Source of the DNA: Streptomyces sp. MP131-18
Lineage (GTDB): Bacteria; Actinomycetota; Actinomycetes; Streptomycetales; Streptomycetaceae
Assembly: GCF_001984575.1 (NCBI RefSeq)
Contig: NZ_LZNS01000001.1
Span: forward strand, 4,488,049 to 4,552,048
Direction of reading: 5' to 3'
DNA: 64,000 nt
The translations under genes were made by a program, and so were the position numbers. Below are positions 8,134-16,595 of this stretch, one piece after another; position 1 is the first letter of the stretch, and each line of letters starts with the position of its first letter. A model generated the notes under the pieces. The model did no database searches. It worked only from the letters and a program-made list of their open reading frames with translations, and had not been told where the DNA came from.

Positions 8134-8433
8134 ATGACACCGTTGCCCCGCATGTCCCGCAAGGCTCAGGCGCCCGGCCGCCGCCGACCGCCGGAGGAGC
8201 GTCTGGTCACGCTGATCGGCAAGCCCGGCTGCCACCTGTGCGACGACGCGCGCCGGATCGTCGCCGACGTGTGCGGGCGGACCGGGGCGGCCTGGGAGGA
8301 GAAGGACATCACGCGGGACGCGGAGCTCCACCGCAGGTACTGGGAGCAGATCCCCGTCGTCCTGGTGGACGGTGAACAGCACGACTTCTGGCGGGTCGAC
8401 GCGGAGCGGTTGCGCCGGGCCTTGGGGGCTTGA
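8134..8433 (+). CDS. Glutaredoxin-like thiol-disulfide protein (DUF836 type)
   Basis: This is a 99-residue thioredoxin-fold protein. The redox motif GKPGCHLCDDAR near residues 28-39 has the CxxC pair. The cis-proline region is QIPVVLVDG near residues 72-80. It probably acts as a small cytoplasmic disulfide reductant, though no partner is visible. Start codons at 8125, 8134 and 8152 are all in frame. I use 8134 by analogy with the length of relatives. It lies immediately upstream of rex. Confidence 0.84.
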   Translation: MTPLPRMSRKAQAPGRRRPPEERLVTLIGKPGCHLCDDARRIVADVCGRTGAAWEEKDITRDAELHRRYWEQIPVVLVDGEQHDFWRVDAERLRRALGA

Positions 8434-8592
8434 CCCGGTTTGGATTACGATGCGAGGTCGTTTGCCCCGGGCTTCCGCCCGGGTTTCCCCCTGACTTTCC
8501 GCCCGAGGGTGCATACGTGAGGAGCGTGGCCCGGTGTCCCTGTTGTTGTATGTGGCACCGGTCACTTTGGGCGGGCAAAACGGACACCATCT

Positions 8593-8610
8593 TTGTGCAC
8601 GCGTTCACAA
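8593..8610. promoter_or_regulatory. Rex operator (ROP) overlapping the rex promoter
   Basis: TTGTGCACGCGTTCACAA is a near-perfect match to the Rex operator consensus TTGTGAA-N4-TTCACAA (one departure, C for A, in the left arm). It lies 86 bases before the rex start. Its left arm, TTGTGC (8593-8598), also lies 17 bases from TAGCCT (8616-8621), so the operator appears to cover the -35 region. This fits NADH-sensitive autorepression of rex-hemACD as described in S. coelicolor. Confidence 0.9.
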
Positions 8611-8695
8611 AGACATAGCCTGGGCGCGACGGAGCGGTCCCGGCGTACGCGCCGCGCACAGCCGCCTTCCGCTTGGCCCGACCGGCAGGAGCACC

Positions 8696-9466
8696 GTGGC
8701 AACTGGCCGAAACCACCGACCGGCGACCCGCAGCCGGGGAATTCCCGAGGCGACCGTCGCCCGGCTTCCGCTGTATCTCCGGGCGCTGACGGCGCTTTCC
8801 GAGCGCTCGGTGCCCACGGTCTCCTCCGAGGAGCTGGCCACGGCCGCCGGCGTCAACTCGGCGAAGCTCCGCAAGGACTTCTCGTACCTGGGCAGCTACG
8901 GCACCAGGGGCGTGGGCTACGACGTGGAGTACCTCGTCTACCAGATCTCCCGCGAGCTGGGTCTCACGCAGGACTGGCCCGTGGTCATCGTCGGCATCGG
9001 TAACCTCGGGGCCGCGCTGGCCAACTACGGGGGCTTCGCGTCCCGCGGCTTCCGCGTCGCGGCCCTGATCGACGCCGACTCGTCCATGACCGGCAAGCAG
9101 GTCGCCGGCATCGCCGTGCAGCACGTCGACGACCTGGAGACCATCATCGACACCAACGGCGTCTCGATCGGCGTCATCACCACCCCCGGCGGGGCCGCGC
9201 AGCAGGTGTGCGACCGGCTCGTCGCCGCGGGCGTGACCTCCATCCTCAACTTCGCGCCGACGGTGCTGACCGTTCCCGAGGGCGTCGACGTCCGCAAGGT
9301 GGACCTGTCCATCGAGCTCCAGATCCTCGCGTTCCACGAGCAGCGCAAGGCCGCCGAGGAGCTGGCGCAGGAGCCGCCGTCCGCGGCCGGGCTGCCGGCC
9401 GCGTCCGAGGGCCGCCGCGGCGACCAGGGCCCGGACGGGGACATCCCGGCGGTGATGCCCGCATGA
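8696..9466 (+). CDS. rex: Redox-sensing transcriptional repressor Rex
   Basis: This 256-residue repressor senses the NADH/NAD+ ratio. The N-terminal winged helix covers about residues 15-85 and includes VSSEELATAAGVNSAKLRKD. The Rossmann domain begins at VVIVGIGNLGAALANYGGF near 98, with the GxGxxG nucleotide motif and the acidic ALIDAD at the end of the second strand. The C-terminal helix (IELQILAFHEQ) swaps into the partner subunit in known structures. The start is GTG at 8696 with AGGAG upstream. It shares an ATGA overlap with hemA, so heme synthesis should respond to redox state through the operator at 8593. Confidence 0.97.
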   Translation: MATGRNHRPATRSRGIPEATVARLPLYLRALTALSERSVPTVSSEELATAAGVNSAKLRKDFSYLGSYGTRGVGYDVEYLVYQISRELGLTQDWPVVIVGIGNLGAALANYGGFASRGFRVAALIDADSSMTGKQVAGIAVQHVDDLETIIDTNGVSIGVITTPGGAAQQVCDRLVAAGVTSILNFAPTVLTVPEGVDVRKVDLSIELQILAFHEQRKAAEELAQEPPSAAGLPAASEGRRGDQGPDGDIPAVMPA

Positions 9467-10827
9467 CACTGCTCGTGGTCGGACTCAGCCACCGCAGCGC
9501 GCCCGTCAGCCTCCTGGAGCGCGCCGCGCTCCAGGAGGATACCCGCGGGAAGCTGCTGCGGGACGCGGTGGGCGCGGTGAGCGCCGTCGTGGAGGGCGCG
9601 GCCGTCGCCGAGGCCGCGGTGCTCTCCACGTGCAACAGGATCGAGCTGTACGCCGAGGTGGACCGCTTCCACGCCGGGGTCTCGCAGCTGTCCGCGCTGC
9701 TCGCCCGGCACAGCGGTGTTCCCCTGGACGAGCTCCAGCCGTACCTGTACGTGCACTTCGAGGACCGGGCCGTCGCCCACCTGTTCACCGTGGCGTGCGG
9801 CCTGGACTCGATGGTGGTGGGCGAGGGCCAGATCCTCGGGCAGATCAAGTCGGCGCTGGCGCACGCGCAGGACGAGCACACCGCGGGCCGCCTGCTGAAC
9901 GAGCTGTTCCAGCAGGCGCTGCGGGTCGGCAAGCGGGCGCACAGCGAGACGGGCATCGACCGGGCCGGGCAGTCGCTGGTCACGTTCGGGCTCCAGCAGC
10001 TGGCGGCGGGCCGCGACGTGCCGGAGTGGCTGCGCGGCAAGCGGGCGCTCGTCATCGGCGCGGGCTCGATGTCGTCGCTGGCCGCGGCGACGCTGGCCCG
10101 CACCGGTGTGGCCGAACTGGTGATCGCCAACCGGACGCTGGACCGTGCGGAGCGGCTGGCCGCCGCGCTCGGGCAGGAGGGCCTGAAGGCGCGGGCCGTC
10201 CCGATCAACGCGATCTCGGTGGCGGCCGAGCTGGCCCTCGCGGACCTCGTCGTCTCCTGTACCGGCGCCGCCGGTCTCGTGCTGACGGCCGACGCCGTCG
10301 CGGACGCGTCGGCACACGCGCCCTGGGCGCGGAAGGGCGAGGACCTCGCCGTGCTCGACCTGGCGATGCCGCGGGACGTGGACGCCGGAGTGCACCGGCT
10401 GCCGGGGGTCCGGCTGGTCGACATCGAGTCGCTCGCCGCCGCCTCGGCGGACGCGCCGATGGCCGCCGACGTGGACACCGTCCGGCAGCTCGTCGCGGAC
10501 GAGGCCGCGGCGCTGGCCGCCGCCCGCCGCGCCGCGCACATCACCCCGACCGTTGTCGCGCTGCGGGCCATGGCCTCCGACGTGGTGTCCGCCGAGCTGG
10601 CCCGCCTGCACGGGCGGCTGCCCGACCTCGACGAGAAGGAACGCGGCGAGATCACCAGGACCGTGCGGCGTGTCGTAGACAAGCTGCTGCACGCCCCGAC
10701 CGTGCGCGTGAAGGAGCTGGCCGGGGAGCCAGGCGGCGATCAGTACGCCGCCGCCCTCCGGCAGCTTTTCGACCTCGAACCCCGGACGGTGGCCGCCGTC
10801 CGCAACCCGGAACAGGAGCGGTCATGA
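9463..10827 (+). CDS. hemA: Glutamyl-tRNA reductase
   Basis: HemA reduces glutamyl-tRNA to glutamate-1-semialdehyde with NADPH, the committed step of tetrapyrrole synthesis by the C5 route. The 454-residue protein shows LVVGLSHRSAPV at the N terminus and the catalytic cysteine in STCNRIELYAEV near residue 57. It also has the family block VVGEGQILGQIK near 117-128, an NADPH-binding domain from about 190 (RALVIGAGSMSSLAA) and a C-terminal dimerisation helix. It overlaps rex and hemC by ATGA at each end, indicating tight coupling. Its product goes to HemL, encoded at 24225 rather than in this operon. Confidence 0.97.
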   Translation: MTLLVVGLSHRSAPVSLLERAALQEDTRGKLLRDAVGAVSAVVEGAAVAEAAVLSTCNRIELYAEVDRFHAGVSQLSALLARHSGVPLDELQPYLYVHFEDRAVAHLFTVACGLDSMVVGEGQILGQIKSALAHAQDEHTAGRLLNELFQQALRVGKRAHSETGIDRAGQSLVTFGLQQLAAGRDVPEWLRGKRALVIGAGSMSSLAAATLARTGVAELVIANRTLDRAERLAAALGQEGLKARAVPINAISVAAELALADLVVSCTGAAGLVLTADAVADASAHAPWARKGEDLAVLDLAMPRDVDAGVHRLPGVRLVDIESLAAASADAPMAADVDTVRQLVADEAAALAAARRAAHITPTVVALRAMASDVVSAELARLHGRLPDLDEKERGEITRTVRRVVDKLLHAPTVRVKELAGEPGGDQYAAALRQLFDLEPRTVAAVRNPEQERS

Positions 10828-11786
10828 GTGCCCTGCGGCTCGGAACGCGGCGCAGCCAGCTCGCCATGGCGCAGTCCAGGGGCGTGGCCGAGCAGGTGAC
10901 GCGGCTGACCGGGCGACCGGTCGAGCTGGTCGAGATCACCACCTACGGGGACGTCTCCCGTGAAGCGCTGGCGCAGATCGGCGGCACCGGGGTCTTCGTC
11001 TCGGCGCTGCGGGACGCGCTGCTCGCCGACGAGATCGACTTCGCCGTCCACTCCCTGAAGGACCTGCCGACCGCGCAGCCCGACAGCCTGGCGCTCGCCG
11101 CCGTGCCGCGGCGCGCCGATCCCAGGGACGCGCTGGTCGCCCGCGACCGGCTGACGTTCGAAAAGCTGGCCGTGGCCCGCGGCAGGGCCCGCATCGGCAC
11201 CGGCTCGCCGCGCCGCATGGCGCAGCTGAACGCCTGGGCGCGCGCGCTCGGTTGCGAGATCGAAACGGTTGCGATCCGGGGGAATGTCGACACCCGGATC
11301 GGGTACGTGCGCGACGGCGGGCTCGACGCGGTCGTGCTCGCCTCCGCCGGGCTGCACCGTCTCGGGAGGGAGGGGGAGATCACCGACCTCCTCGCGCCCG
11401 ACCTCGTCCTGCCCGCCCCCGGCCAGGGGGCACTCGCGGTCGAGTGCGTCGCGTCGAACGCGGACCTCACCGCAGCGCTCAGCGCTCTCGACGACCCCCA
11501 CACCCGGGTCGCCGTGACCGCGGAGCGCACCCTGCTCGCCGCCCTGGAGGCCGGTTGCAGCGCCCCGGTGGGCGCCTTCGCCGACCTCTCGGCCGACGGG
11601 CGGGACATCACCGAAATGCGCCTGCGCGGCGCCGTCGGCACCCCCGACGGCGCCACGCTGGTGCAGCTGTCCACCACCGGCCCCGTACCGGGGTCCGCCG
11701 ACGAGGCGGCGGCCATCGGCCGCGAGCTCGCCGAGGAGATGCTCGCCAAGGGCGCGGCCGGTCTTATGGGGGAGCGAGCACATTGA
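10824..11786 (+). CDS. hemC: Porphobilinogen deaminase (hydroxymethylbilane synthase)
   Basis: HemC joins four porphobilinogen units into hydroxymethylbilane. The 320-residue protein opens with LRLGTRRSQLAMAQS, contains VHSLKDLPT near residues 74-82, and carries the dipyrromethane-cofactor cysteine in EAGCSAPVGA near residue 244. These are the standard deaminase landmarks and the length is typical. It starts in an ATGA overlap with hemA, and its stop overlaps a TTG that begins hemD. Confidence 0.97.
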   Translation: MSALRLGTRRSQLAMAQSRGVAEQVTRLTGRPVELVEITTYGDVSREALAQIGGTGVFVSALRDALLADEIDFAVHSLKDLPTAQPDSLALAAVPRRADPRDALVARDRLTFEKLAVARGRARIGTGSPRRMAQLNAWARALGCEIETVAIRGNVDTRIGYVRDGGLDAVVLASAGLHRLGREGEITDLLAPDLVLPAPGQGALAVECVASNADLTAALSALDDPHTRVAVTAERTLLAALEAGCSAPVGAFADLSADGRDITEMRLRGAVGTPDGATLVQLSTTGPVPGSADEAAAIGRELAEEMLAKGAAGLMGERAH

Positions 11787-13483
11787 GCCCCACCACCGCA
11801 CGTACCACGCACGCCGCACGCGCGCAGCCGTCCGGCACTGTTCACGGGCACGTCACCTTCCTCGGTGCCGGACCCGGCGACCCGGGTCTGCTGACGTTGC
11901 GCGCCGTCGACGTGCTGGCGCAGGCCGACGTCCTGGTCGCCGACACCGAGGCCTACGAAGTGGTGCGCGGGCACGTCAGGCCGGGCACCCACACTCCGCT
12001 CCAGAGCGCGGACGACGCCGACGCGTCCGGCTCCCCCGCAGGCGGGAAGGGCGCGGAGCCCTGCGGAACCGGCGATGTCGCCGATCTTGTCATGCGGGCC
12101 GCGCGGGGCGGCAAGCGGGTGGTCCGTGCGGTCGCGGGCGACCCCGGCATGGACACCGACGCGACCGCCGACATGCTGGCGCTGGCCGCCGAGGGCATCA
12201 CGTTCGAGGTCGTGCCCGGCATCGCGCAGGCCGTCGGGGTGGCCGCCTACGCCGGGGTGCCGCTGCGCGATCCCGAGGGCGGTGACGTGCGGTTCGTCAA
12301 CGGGCTGACCGCCGACGACCGCTGCTGGACGGAGGTCGGCGCGAGCGACGCGACGGCCGTGGTCAGCACCACGCTCGAGTCCGTCGCGGCCACCGCGACC
12401 CGGCTGATCGCCGCGGGCCGCAAGCCCGACACCCCGGTGTCCGTCACCGTCGCCGGTACCACCACGAGGCAGCGGACGTGGTCCGCGACGCTCGGCACCG
12501 TCGAGCGTGCCCTGAAGTCAGCGAAGGTGCTGCCCTCGGCGGACGGGGACCGGCCGGTGATAGCCGTGGTGGGCGAACGCAGCGCGCCGGCGCAGCGGGA
12601 GCAGCTGGCGTGGTTCGAGTCCAAGCCGCTGTTCGGCTGGAAGGTGCTGGTGCCGCGTACGAAGGAGCAGGCCGCGTCGCTTTCCGACCAGCTGCGTTCC
12701 TACGGTGCGGTGCCGAGCGAGGTGCCGACGATCGCGGTGGAGCCGCCGCGTACTCCGCAGCAGATGGACCGCGCGGTCAAGGGCCTGGTCACCGGGCGGT
12801 ACGAGTGGATCGCGTTCACCTCGGTCAACGCGGTGCGTGCCATCCGGGAGAAGTTCGAGGAGTACGGCCTCGACGCGCGGGCGTTCGCCGGGATAAAGGT
12901 CGCGGCCGTCGGCGAGCAGACCGCGCGCGCCCTGCTGAGGTTCGGGGTGCGTCCGGATCTGGTGCCGAGCGGCGAGCAGTCCGCGGCGGGCCTGCTGGAG
13001 GACTGGCCGCCCTACGACCCGGTCTTCGACCCGATCGACCGGGTTTTCCTGCCGCGCGCCGACATCGCCACCGAGACGCTGGTGGCGGGCCTGGTCGAGC
13101 TGGGCTGGGAGGTCGACGACGTGACCGCGTACCGAACGGTGCGCGCCTCGCCGCCGCCGGCGGCGACGCGGGAGGCGATCAAGGGCGGCGGGTTCGACGC
13201 CGTGCTGTTCACCTCGTCGAGCACCGTGCGGAATCTGGTGGGCATCGCGGGCAAGCCGCACAATGTCACGGTCATCGCGTGTATCGGCCCGGCCACCGCG
13301 CGGACCGCGGAGGAGCACGGTCTGCGGGTGGACGTGATGGCGCCCGAGCCGTCGGTGCACAAGCTGGCGGAGGCGCTCGCGGAGTTCGGCGCGGACCGGC
13401 GGACGACGGCCCTCGAGGCCGGTGAGGTACTGAAGCGGCCGAGCGAGAAGCGGCCGCAGCGCAGGAGGGCGCGGACGCCATGA
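11783..13483 (+). CDS. hemD: Uroporphyrinogen-III synthase fused to an SUMT-like methyltransferase domain
   Basis: This 566-residue fusion has a tetrapyrrole-methylase-like domain (about 20-265) followed by uroporphyrinogen-III synthase (about 275-540). The first domain keeps the opening VTFLGAGPGDPGLLTLRAVD and VPGIAQAVGVAAYAGVPL. The SAM-binding GGDPFVFGRG block of active SUMT enzymes, however, reads AVAGDPGMDTDATADM. The synthase half shows WKVLVPRTKEQA, FTSVNAVRA and VLFTSSSTVRNLVG. The start is the TTG at 11783 overlapping the hemC stop. The next in-frame candidate is the GTG near 11846. The synthase half makes uroporphyrinogen III; whether the methylase half is active is doubtful. Confidence 0.93.
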   Translation: MSPTTARTTHAARAQPSGTVHGHVTFLGAGPGDPGLLTLRAVDVLAQADVLVADTEAYEVVRGHVRPGTHTPLQSADDADASGSPAGGKGAEPCGTGDVADLVMRAARGGKRVVRAVAGDPGMDTDATADMLALAAEGITFEVVPGIAQAVGVAAYAGVPLRDPEGGDVRFVNGLTADDRCWTEVGASDATAVVSTTLESVAATATRLIAAGRKPDTPVSVTVAGTTTRQRTWSATLGTVERALKSAKVLPSADGDRPVIAVVGERSAPAQREQLAWFESKPLFGWKVLVPRTKEQAASLSDQLRSYGAVPSEVPTIAVEPPRTPQQMDRAVKGLVTGRYEWIAFTSVNAVRAIREKFEEYGLDARAFAGIKVAAVGEQTARALLRFGVRPDLVPSGEQSAAGLLEDWPPYDPVFDPIDRVFLPRADIATETLVAGLVELGWEVDDVTAYRTVRASPPPAATREAIKGGGFDAVLFTSSSTVRNLVGIAGKPHNVTVIACIGPATARTAEEHGLRVDVMAPEPSVHKLAEALAEFGADRRTTALEAGEVLKRPSEKRPQRRRARTP

Positions 13484-14472
13484 GTTTTCCCGAGATGCGG
13501 CCGAGGCGGCTGCGCACGACACCGGCGATGCGGCGGATGGTGGCGGAGCACCGGCTGCATCCGGCCGATCTGATCCTGCCGGCGTTCGTGCGGGAGGGCA
13601 TCGACGAGCCGGTGCCGATCGGCTCGATGCCCGGCGTCGTGCAGCACTCGGTCGCGTCGCTGCGGAAGGCCGCTGCCGAGGCGGCCGAGGCGGGCGTCAG
13701 CGGCATCATGCTGTTCGGGGTGCCGGCGGACGGCAAGAAGGACGCGGTCGGCTCGCCGGGCACGGACCCGGACGGCATTCTCCAGGCCGGGCTGCGTGCG
13801 GTGCGCGCCGAGGTCGGTGACGCGCTGGTGGTGATGTCCGACCTGTGCCTGGACGAGGTCACCGACCACGGCCACTGCGGGGTGCTGGACGAGCGGGGCC
13901 GCGTGGACAACGACGCCACGCTGGAGCGGTATGCGGAGATGGCCGTCGTGCAGGCCGAGGCCGGGGCCCAGGTGCTGGGCCCGAGCGGCATGATGGACGG
14001 CCAGGTCGGGCACGTGCGCCGGGCGCTGGACGCGGCGGGCCACCAGGACGTGGCGCTGCTCGCGTACACGGCGAAGTACGCCTCGGCGTTCTACGGCCCG
14101 TTCCGCGAGGCGGTCAACTCCTCGCTGAGGGGCGACCGCAAGACGTACCAGCAGGACGCGCCGAACGCCCGCGAGGCGCTGCGCGAGCTGGAGCTCGACC
14201 TCGCGGAGGGCGCGGACCTGGTGATGGTGAAGCCGGGCCTGCCGTATCTCGACATCCTGCGCACGGTCGCGGACGCCTCGCCTGTGCCGGTGGCCGCGTA
14301 CCAGATCTCCGGCGAGTACGCGATGGTCGAGGCCGCCGCCGAGCGCGGCTGGATCGACCGGGAGCGGGCGATCGAGGAGACGCTGACCGCGTTTCTGCGG
14401 GCGGGCGCCGATCTGGTGCTCACCTACTGGGCGACCGAGTACGCGCAGCGGCTGGGCGCGGCCGGGGCGTGA
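13480..14472 (+). CDS. hemB: Delta-aminolevulinic acid dehydratase (porphobilinogen synthase)
   Basis: HemB condenses two aminolevulinate molecules into porphobilinogen. The 330-residue protein carries both Schiff-base lysines: YTAKYASAFYGPFREA near residue 199 and MVKPGLPYLDI near residue 250. The metal loop reads SDLCLDEVTDHGHCG. The first of the three cysteines of zinc-type enzymes is shifted or lost, so a mixed or Mg-type metal site is likely. The ATG overlaps the hemD stop, closing the rex-hemACDB operon. The last codons lie inside a 31-base tandem repeat. Confidence 0.97.
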   Translation: MSFPEMRPRRLRTTPAMRRMVAEHRLHPADLILPAFVREGIDEPVPIGSMPGVVQHSVASLRKAAAEAAEAGVSGIMLFGVPADGKKDAVGSPGTDPDGILQAGLRAVRAEVGDALVVMSDLCLDEVTDHGHCGVLDERGRVDNDATLERYAEMAVVQAEAGAQVLGPSGMMDGQVGHVRRALDAAGHQDVALLAYTAKYASAFYGPFREAVNSSLRGDRKTYQQDAPNAREALRELELDLAEGADLVMVKPGLPYLDILRTVADASPVPVAAYQISGEYAMVEAAAERGWIDRERAIEETLTAFLRAGADLVLTYWATEYAQRLGAAGA

Positions 14473-14550
14473 GGGCCGTCCGGCCGCCGGTGCCGGGGCG
14501 TGAGGGCCGTCCGGCCGCCGGTGCCGGGGCGCTGAGCCGTCCGGCCGTGG
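14461..14550. repeat. 31-bp tandem duplication spanning the hemB stop
   Basis: A 31-base unit beginning GCCGGGGCGTGAGGGCCGTC occurs exactly twice (14461-14491 and 14492-14522). A third, diverged and shortened copy follows. The TGA of hemB lies in the first copy and is duplicated in the second. The units are self-complementary in part (GGCCGTCCGGCC), so they may fold and serve as a terminator array. Confidence 0.85.
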
Positions 14551-14614
14551 CGGCCGTCATCATGGACGTGCCACGCGAGGGCTGACCGCAGCACACCGAC
14601 GTCAGGAGGCGCAC

Positions 14615-15370
14615 GTGTCCACCCCCACCGCCGTCATCACCGGGGCCGGCAGCGGCATCGGGGCCGCCACCGCGCGGCGGCTGGCCGCCGCCGGGAACCG
14701 GGTGGTGCTGGCCGCCCGCAGGACGGACCGGATCGAGGCGCTCGCCGCCGAGCTGCGGGCGGCCGGGCACGCGGCCGAGGCGCGGCCGCTGGACGTGACG
14801 GACCGCGCGGCCGTGGACGCGTTCGCCGCGGGCCTCGACCGCTGCGACGTGCTGGTCAACAACGCGGGCGGCGCGTTCGGCATGGACTCGGTGGCCGCGG
14901 GCGATCCGGCGGACTGGCGGGCCATGTACGAGGTGAACGTGCTGGGCGTGCTGCACATGACGCAGGCGCTGCTGCCCGCGCTGGAGTCCTCGGGCGCGGG
15001 CACCGTGCTGGTGGTGTCCTCCACGGCGGCGCTCGGCGCGTACGAGGGCGGCGGCGGGTACGTGGCCGCCAAGCACGGCGCGCACGCGCTGGCGGAGACA
15101 CTGCGCCTGGAGATCGTCGGCCGGCCGGTCCGCGTCATCGAGATCGCGCCCGGCATGGTCCGCACCGACGAGTTCTCGCTCGTGCGGTACCGCGGGGACG
15201 AGGCGAAGGCGGCGAAGGTGTACGAGGGGGTCGCCGAGCCGCTGACGGCGGAGGATGTCGCGGACACGATCGCGTGGGCGGTGACGAGGCCGCCGCACGT
15301 GAACGTCGACCTGCTCGTCCTGCGCCCGCGGGCCCAGGCGTCGAACACGAAGGTGCACCGGGAGGCATGA
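14615..15370 (+). CDS. Short-chain dehydrogenase/reductase (classical SDR)
   Basis: This is a 251-residue NADP(H)-type oxidoreductase. The cofactor motif TGAGSGIG is at residues 9-16, with ARRTDR after the second strand favouring NADPH. NNAGG is near 88, the catalytic serine is in VVSST near 129, and the YVAAK motif (Tyr and Lys) is near 149-153. A GTG start follows CAGGAGG. It resembles clan members acting on 3-hydroxyacids such as serine or 3-hydroxypropionate, which is inference. It overlaps the next gene by ATGA. Confidence 0.9.
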   Translation: MSTPTAVITGAGSGIGAATARRLAAAGNRVVLAARRTDRIEALAAELRAAGHAAEARPLDVTDRAAVDAFAAGLDRCDVLVNNAGGAFGMDSVAAGDPADWRAMYEVNVLGVLHMTQALLPALESSGAGTVLVVSSTAALGAYEGGGGYVAAKHGAHALAETLRLEIVGRPVRVIEIAPGMVRTDEFSLVRYRGDEAKAAKVYEGVAEPLTAEDVADTIAWAVTRPPHVNVDLLVLRPRAQASNTKVHREA

Positions 15371-16527
15371 GCGGGGCGGCGGCCGGTCTGCGGTACGGGG
15401 AGGCGGCCGAGGCGGGCCTGGACGCCGGGCGGGTCGCGCGCCTGGTGCCCGCGGCCGAGCCGTTCCTTGCGGGCCCCGAGCCGTCCGCGGCGGGTTTCGT
15501 TCTGCTCGCGGCGCGCGGCGGCGTGATCGTCGAGCATGCGGCGCGCGGCTGGGCGGTGGCCTTCGGGGAACGGGACGGGCGGGCGGTGCCGCTGCCCGCG
15601 GCGGAGCGGGTCCCGATGGCGCGGGACACGGTGTTCGACGTGGCGTCGCTGTCGAAGGTGTTCACGGGGGTGGTGGTGGTCGCGCTGGCCGAGCGCGGCC
15701 TGCTCGACCTGGACGCGCCGGTGTCGCGCTGGCTCGCGGGCTTCCCGGCCGTTCCGCTGCGGGATCTGCTGACGCACACCGGGCGGTTCGAGCCGGAGAT
15801 GGACCTGGGGCCGTTCGCCGGGCGCGCCGCGCGGCTGGCGGCGATCGCCGCGCGTCCGCCGGGCCCGCCCGGCTACCGGTACTCGGACCTGGGCCTGATC
15901 GCGGCGGGGGCCGCGGCCGAGGCGGCGGCGGACCGGCCGCTTGACCGGCTGGTCGCCGAACTGGTCACCGGGCCGCTGGAGATGCACGACACCGGGTACC
16001 GGCCGCCGCGCGCGGTGTGGCCGCGCGTCGCCGCCACCGAGTACCAGCCGTGGACGGGGCGTGGCGTGGTGCGCGGCACCGTTCACGACGAGAACGCGTA
16101 CCACCTGGGCGGCGTCGCCGGGCACGCCGGGGTGTTCTCCACCGCGCGTGATCTGGCGGTGCTGGGGCAGGCGATGCTGAACGGCGGCCGTTACGGCCCG
16201 GCGCGGCTGCTGGGCGCGGACCTGGTGCGGCAGATGCTGTCCGACCACAACGCGGGCCTGGGCCCCGGCACGGCGCGCGGTCTGGGCTGGCAGCTGAACC
16301 AGCCGGACTGGATGGGGGAGTTGGCCTCCCCGACGGCCTTCGGGCACGCCGGCTTCACGGGTACCAGCCTGGTCGCGGACCCGGCGAACGGGGCGCTTCT
16401 GGTGCTGCTGGCGAACCGGGTGCACCCGACGCGGGAGCGCGGCACCGGCAACGCGCTGCGACGCGCACCGGCGCGCGAGCTTGCGCGCGCGCTGCGGGGC
16501 GACCGTTCGGATGGCCGTTCCGGCTGA
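15367..16527 (+). CDS. Serine hydrolase of the beta-lactamase / class C penicillin-binding fold
   Basis: In this 386-residue enzyme the nucleophile motif is SLSK (VASLSKVFTGV, near residue 92). YSDLG near 174 is the second tyrosine motif, with Asp replacing the usual Asn, and HAGFTG near 327 supplies the third. There is no signal peptide, so it probably acts in the cytoplasm as an esterase, amidase or beta-lactamase-like hydrolase rather than on the wall. It overlaps the SDR gene and may share its pathway. Annotation beyond the fold would be speculative. Confidence 0.86.
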   Translation: MSGAAAGLRYGEAAEAGLDAGRVARLVPAAEPFLAGPEPSAAGFVLLAARGGVIVEHAARGWAVAFGERDGRAVPLPAAERVPMARDTVFDVASLSKVFTGVVVVALAERGLLDLDAPVSRWLAGFPAVPLRDLLTHTGRFEPEMDLGPFAGRAARLAAIAARPPGPPGYRYSDLGLIAAGAAAEAAADRPLDRLVAELVTGPLEMHDTGYRPPRAVWPRVAATEYQPWTGRGVVRGTVHDENAYHLGGVAGHAGVFSTARDLAVLGQAMLNGGRYGPARLLGADLVRQMLSDHNAGLGPGTARGLGWQLNQPDWMGELASPTAFGHAGFTGTSLVADPANGALLVLLANRVHPTRERGTGNALRRAPARELARALRGDRSDGRSG

Positions 16528-16535
16528 ACGCGCCG

Positions 16536-16574
16536 CGGCGGGTCCACGGCGGCGGGAGCGCCGTGGACCCGCCG
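16536..16574. terminator. 16-bp perfect hairpin between convergent genes
   Basis: CGGCGGGTCCACGGCG and CGCCGTGGACCCGCCG pair perfectly round a seven-base loop. It lies between the convergent serine hydrolase and the subtilase and should stop transcription from both sides. Confidence 0.8.
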
Positions 16575-16595
16575 GTGGAGCGGGGAGGTGGAACG

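Noticed and set aside
12478..13425. Out-of-frame open frame inside hemD
   Set aside because: It is a frame shadow of hemD, whose own frame carries recognisable synthase motifs.
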